Assembly: GCA_943735955.1 (NCBI GenBank)
Contig: OX030958.1
Location: 6,377,126 to 6,441,125 of the forward strand
From: Piscicola geometra
Taxonomy: Eukaryota; Annelida; Clitellata; Hirudinida; Piscicolidae
Direction: 5' to 3'
Length of the DNA: 64,000 bases
Both the position numbers and the translations under genes were made by a program. The notes under the pieces were generated by a model. The model was not told where the DNA came from, ran no database searches, and saw nothing but the letters and a program-made list of their open reading frames with translations. Positions 63,505 through 64,000 of the stretch are shown piece by piece (position 1 is the first letter of the stretch; each line of letters starts with the position of its first letter).

Positions 63505-64000
63505 CTGTCGAGATTGCATTGAAGGGGGGAGGGTTGGTGTGTTTTTTATTTGATTTTATGGTGGTTGGTGATAGTAATTTGACTACTAATGATTTTAGTT
63601 TTTATACAGCGTCCGGGCACGCCTCTGTAAATACTGAAAATCACGTGAATGATAGAGAATAAAAGACACAATTTAAAAGAATATAAACTTATTATTAATG
63701 CAAGTTTTTTTTATTGAAAGTTATTTGTAAGTATTATTTATATCAGTTAATTCCGATCGAAAGTGATTCGTTTGTAACTGAGTTGTAAGTTCATTTGTAA
63801 GTGAGTTGTAAGTTCATTGTAAGTGAGTTGTAAGTTCATTTGTGAGTTGTAAGTTCATTTGTGAGTTGTAAGTTCATTTGTGAGTTGTAAGTTCATTTGT
63901 GAGTTGTAAGTTCATTGTAGGTGAGTTGTAAGTTCATTTGTAAGTGAGTTGTAAGTTCATTTGTAAGTGAGTTGTAAGTTCATTTGTAAGTGAGTTGTAA
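63505..64000 (+). repeat. Start of window-edge intron with TTGTAAGTTCAT array
   Basis: The intron upstream of Sbf exon 1 in the window. From about 63775 to the end it is a tandem repeat of gagttgtaagttcatttg with an optional taagt insert, about 11 copies. A cagcgtccgggcacgc motif at 63607-63622 resembles the dispersed repeat at 51231 and 52053. Confidence 0.8.

Overview
This is eukaryotic, animal DNA. It carries spliced genes with GT-AG introns for proteins found only in animals or typical of them: a neurabin/spinophilin, a LIM-only (LMO) protein, an Sbf/MTMR5-13 pseudophosphatase, a neuronal-type R-SNARE and a tropomyosin-like protein. The protein sequences are clearly orthologous but divergent from vertebrates, which suggests an invertebrate; I cannot name the phylum. 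The most striking property is the amount of simple and tandem repeat: nearly every intron is filled with microsatellites (ATG, TTG, ACC, CA) or minisatellites (12 to 50 bp units). Most long open frames in the window are by-products of these arrays, not genes.

Layout. 1829-12622 (+): the 3' two thirds of a neurabin/spinophilin gene (PP1-docking motif, PDZ, coiled coil), whose 5' end lies outside the window. About 13.9-16.6 kb (+): a synaptobrevin-like R-SNARE with duplicated short N-terminal exons. 16.6-21.2 kb: intergenic repeats. 21168-24781 (-): a six-exon poly-Q/poly-N protein with one C2H2 zinc finger. 25263-27572 (+): a nine-exon tropomyosin-like coiled-coil gene. 28891-30528 (-): TBC1D19, intronless. 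31049-35155 (-): an LMO gene with long Asn/Gln-rich extensions. 35.2-40.3 kb: intergenic repeats and a possible promoter cluster. 40350-63504 and beyond (-): a 39-exon Sbf gene occupying the right third of the window, with its 5' end outside.

I derived exon models by hand. Each junction was chosen so that codon phase is conserved across the splice and, where I know the family, so that the joined protein follows the ortholog. In the Sbf gene all 39 exons join in frame (4740 nt, 1579 residues), including two introns that need GC-AG splicing. The genes do not form one pathway, although neurabin, the R-SNARE, Sbf and TBC1D19 all belong to synaptic, cytoskeletal or membrane-traffic biology.

The main things worth a second look are: tandem arrays whose repeat register begins exactly at splice donors or contains copies of the donor, making rows of decoy splice sites; a complete hAT-type element with intact 8-bp target duplication inside an Sbf intron; a MITE-like inverted-repeat element in LMO; two GC-AG introns and a perfect C1 zinc domain in Sbf; a tandemly duplicated exon unit; and an LMO protein about three times the usual length because of trinucleotide-encoded poly-Asn.
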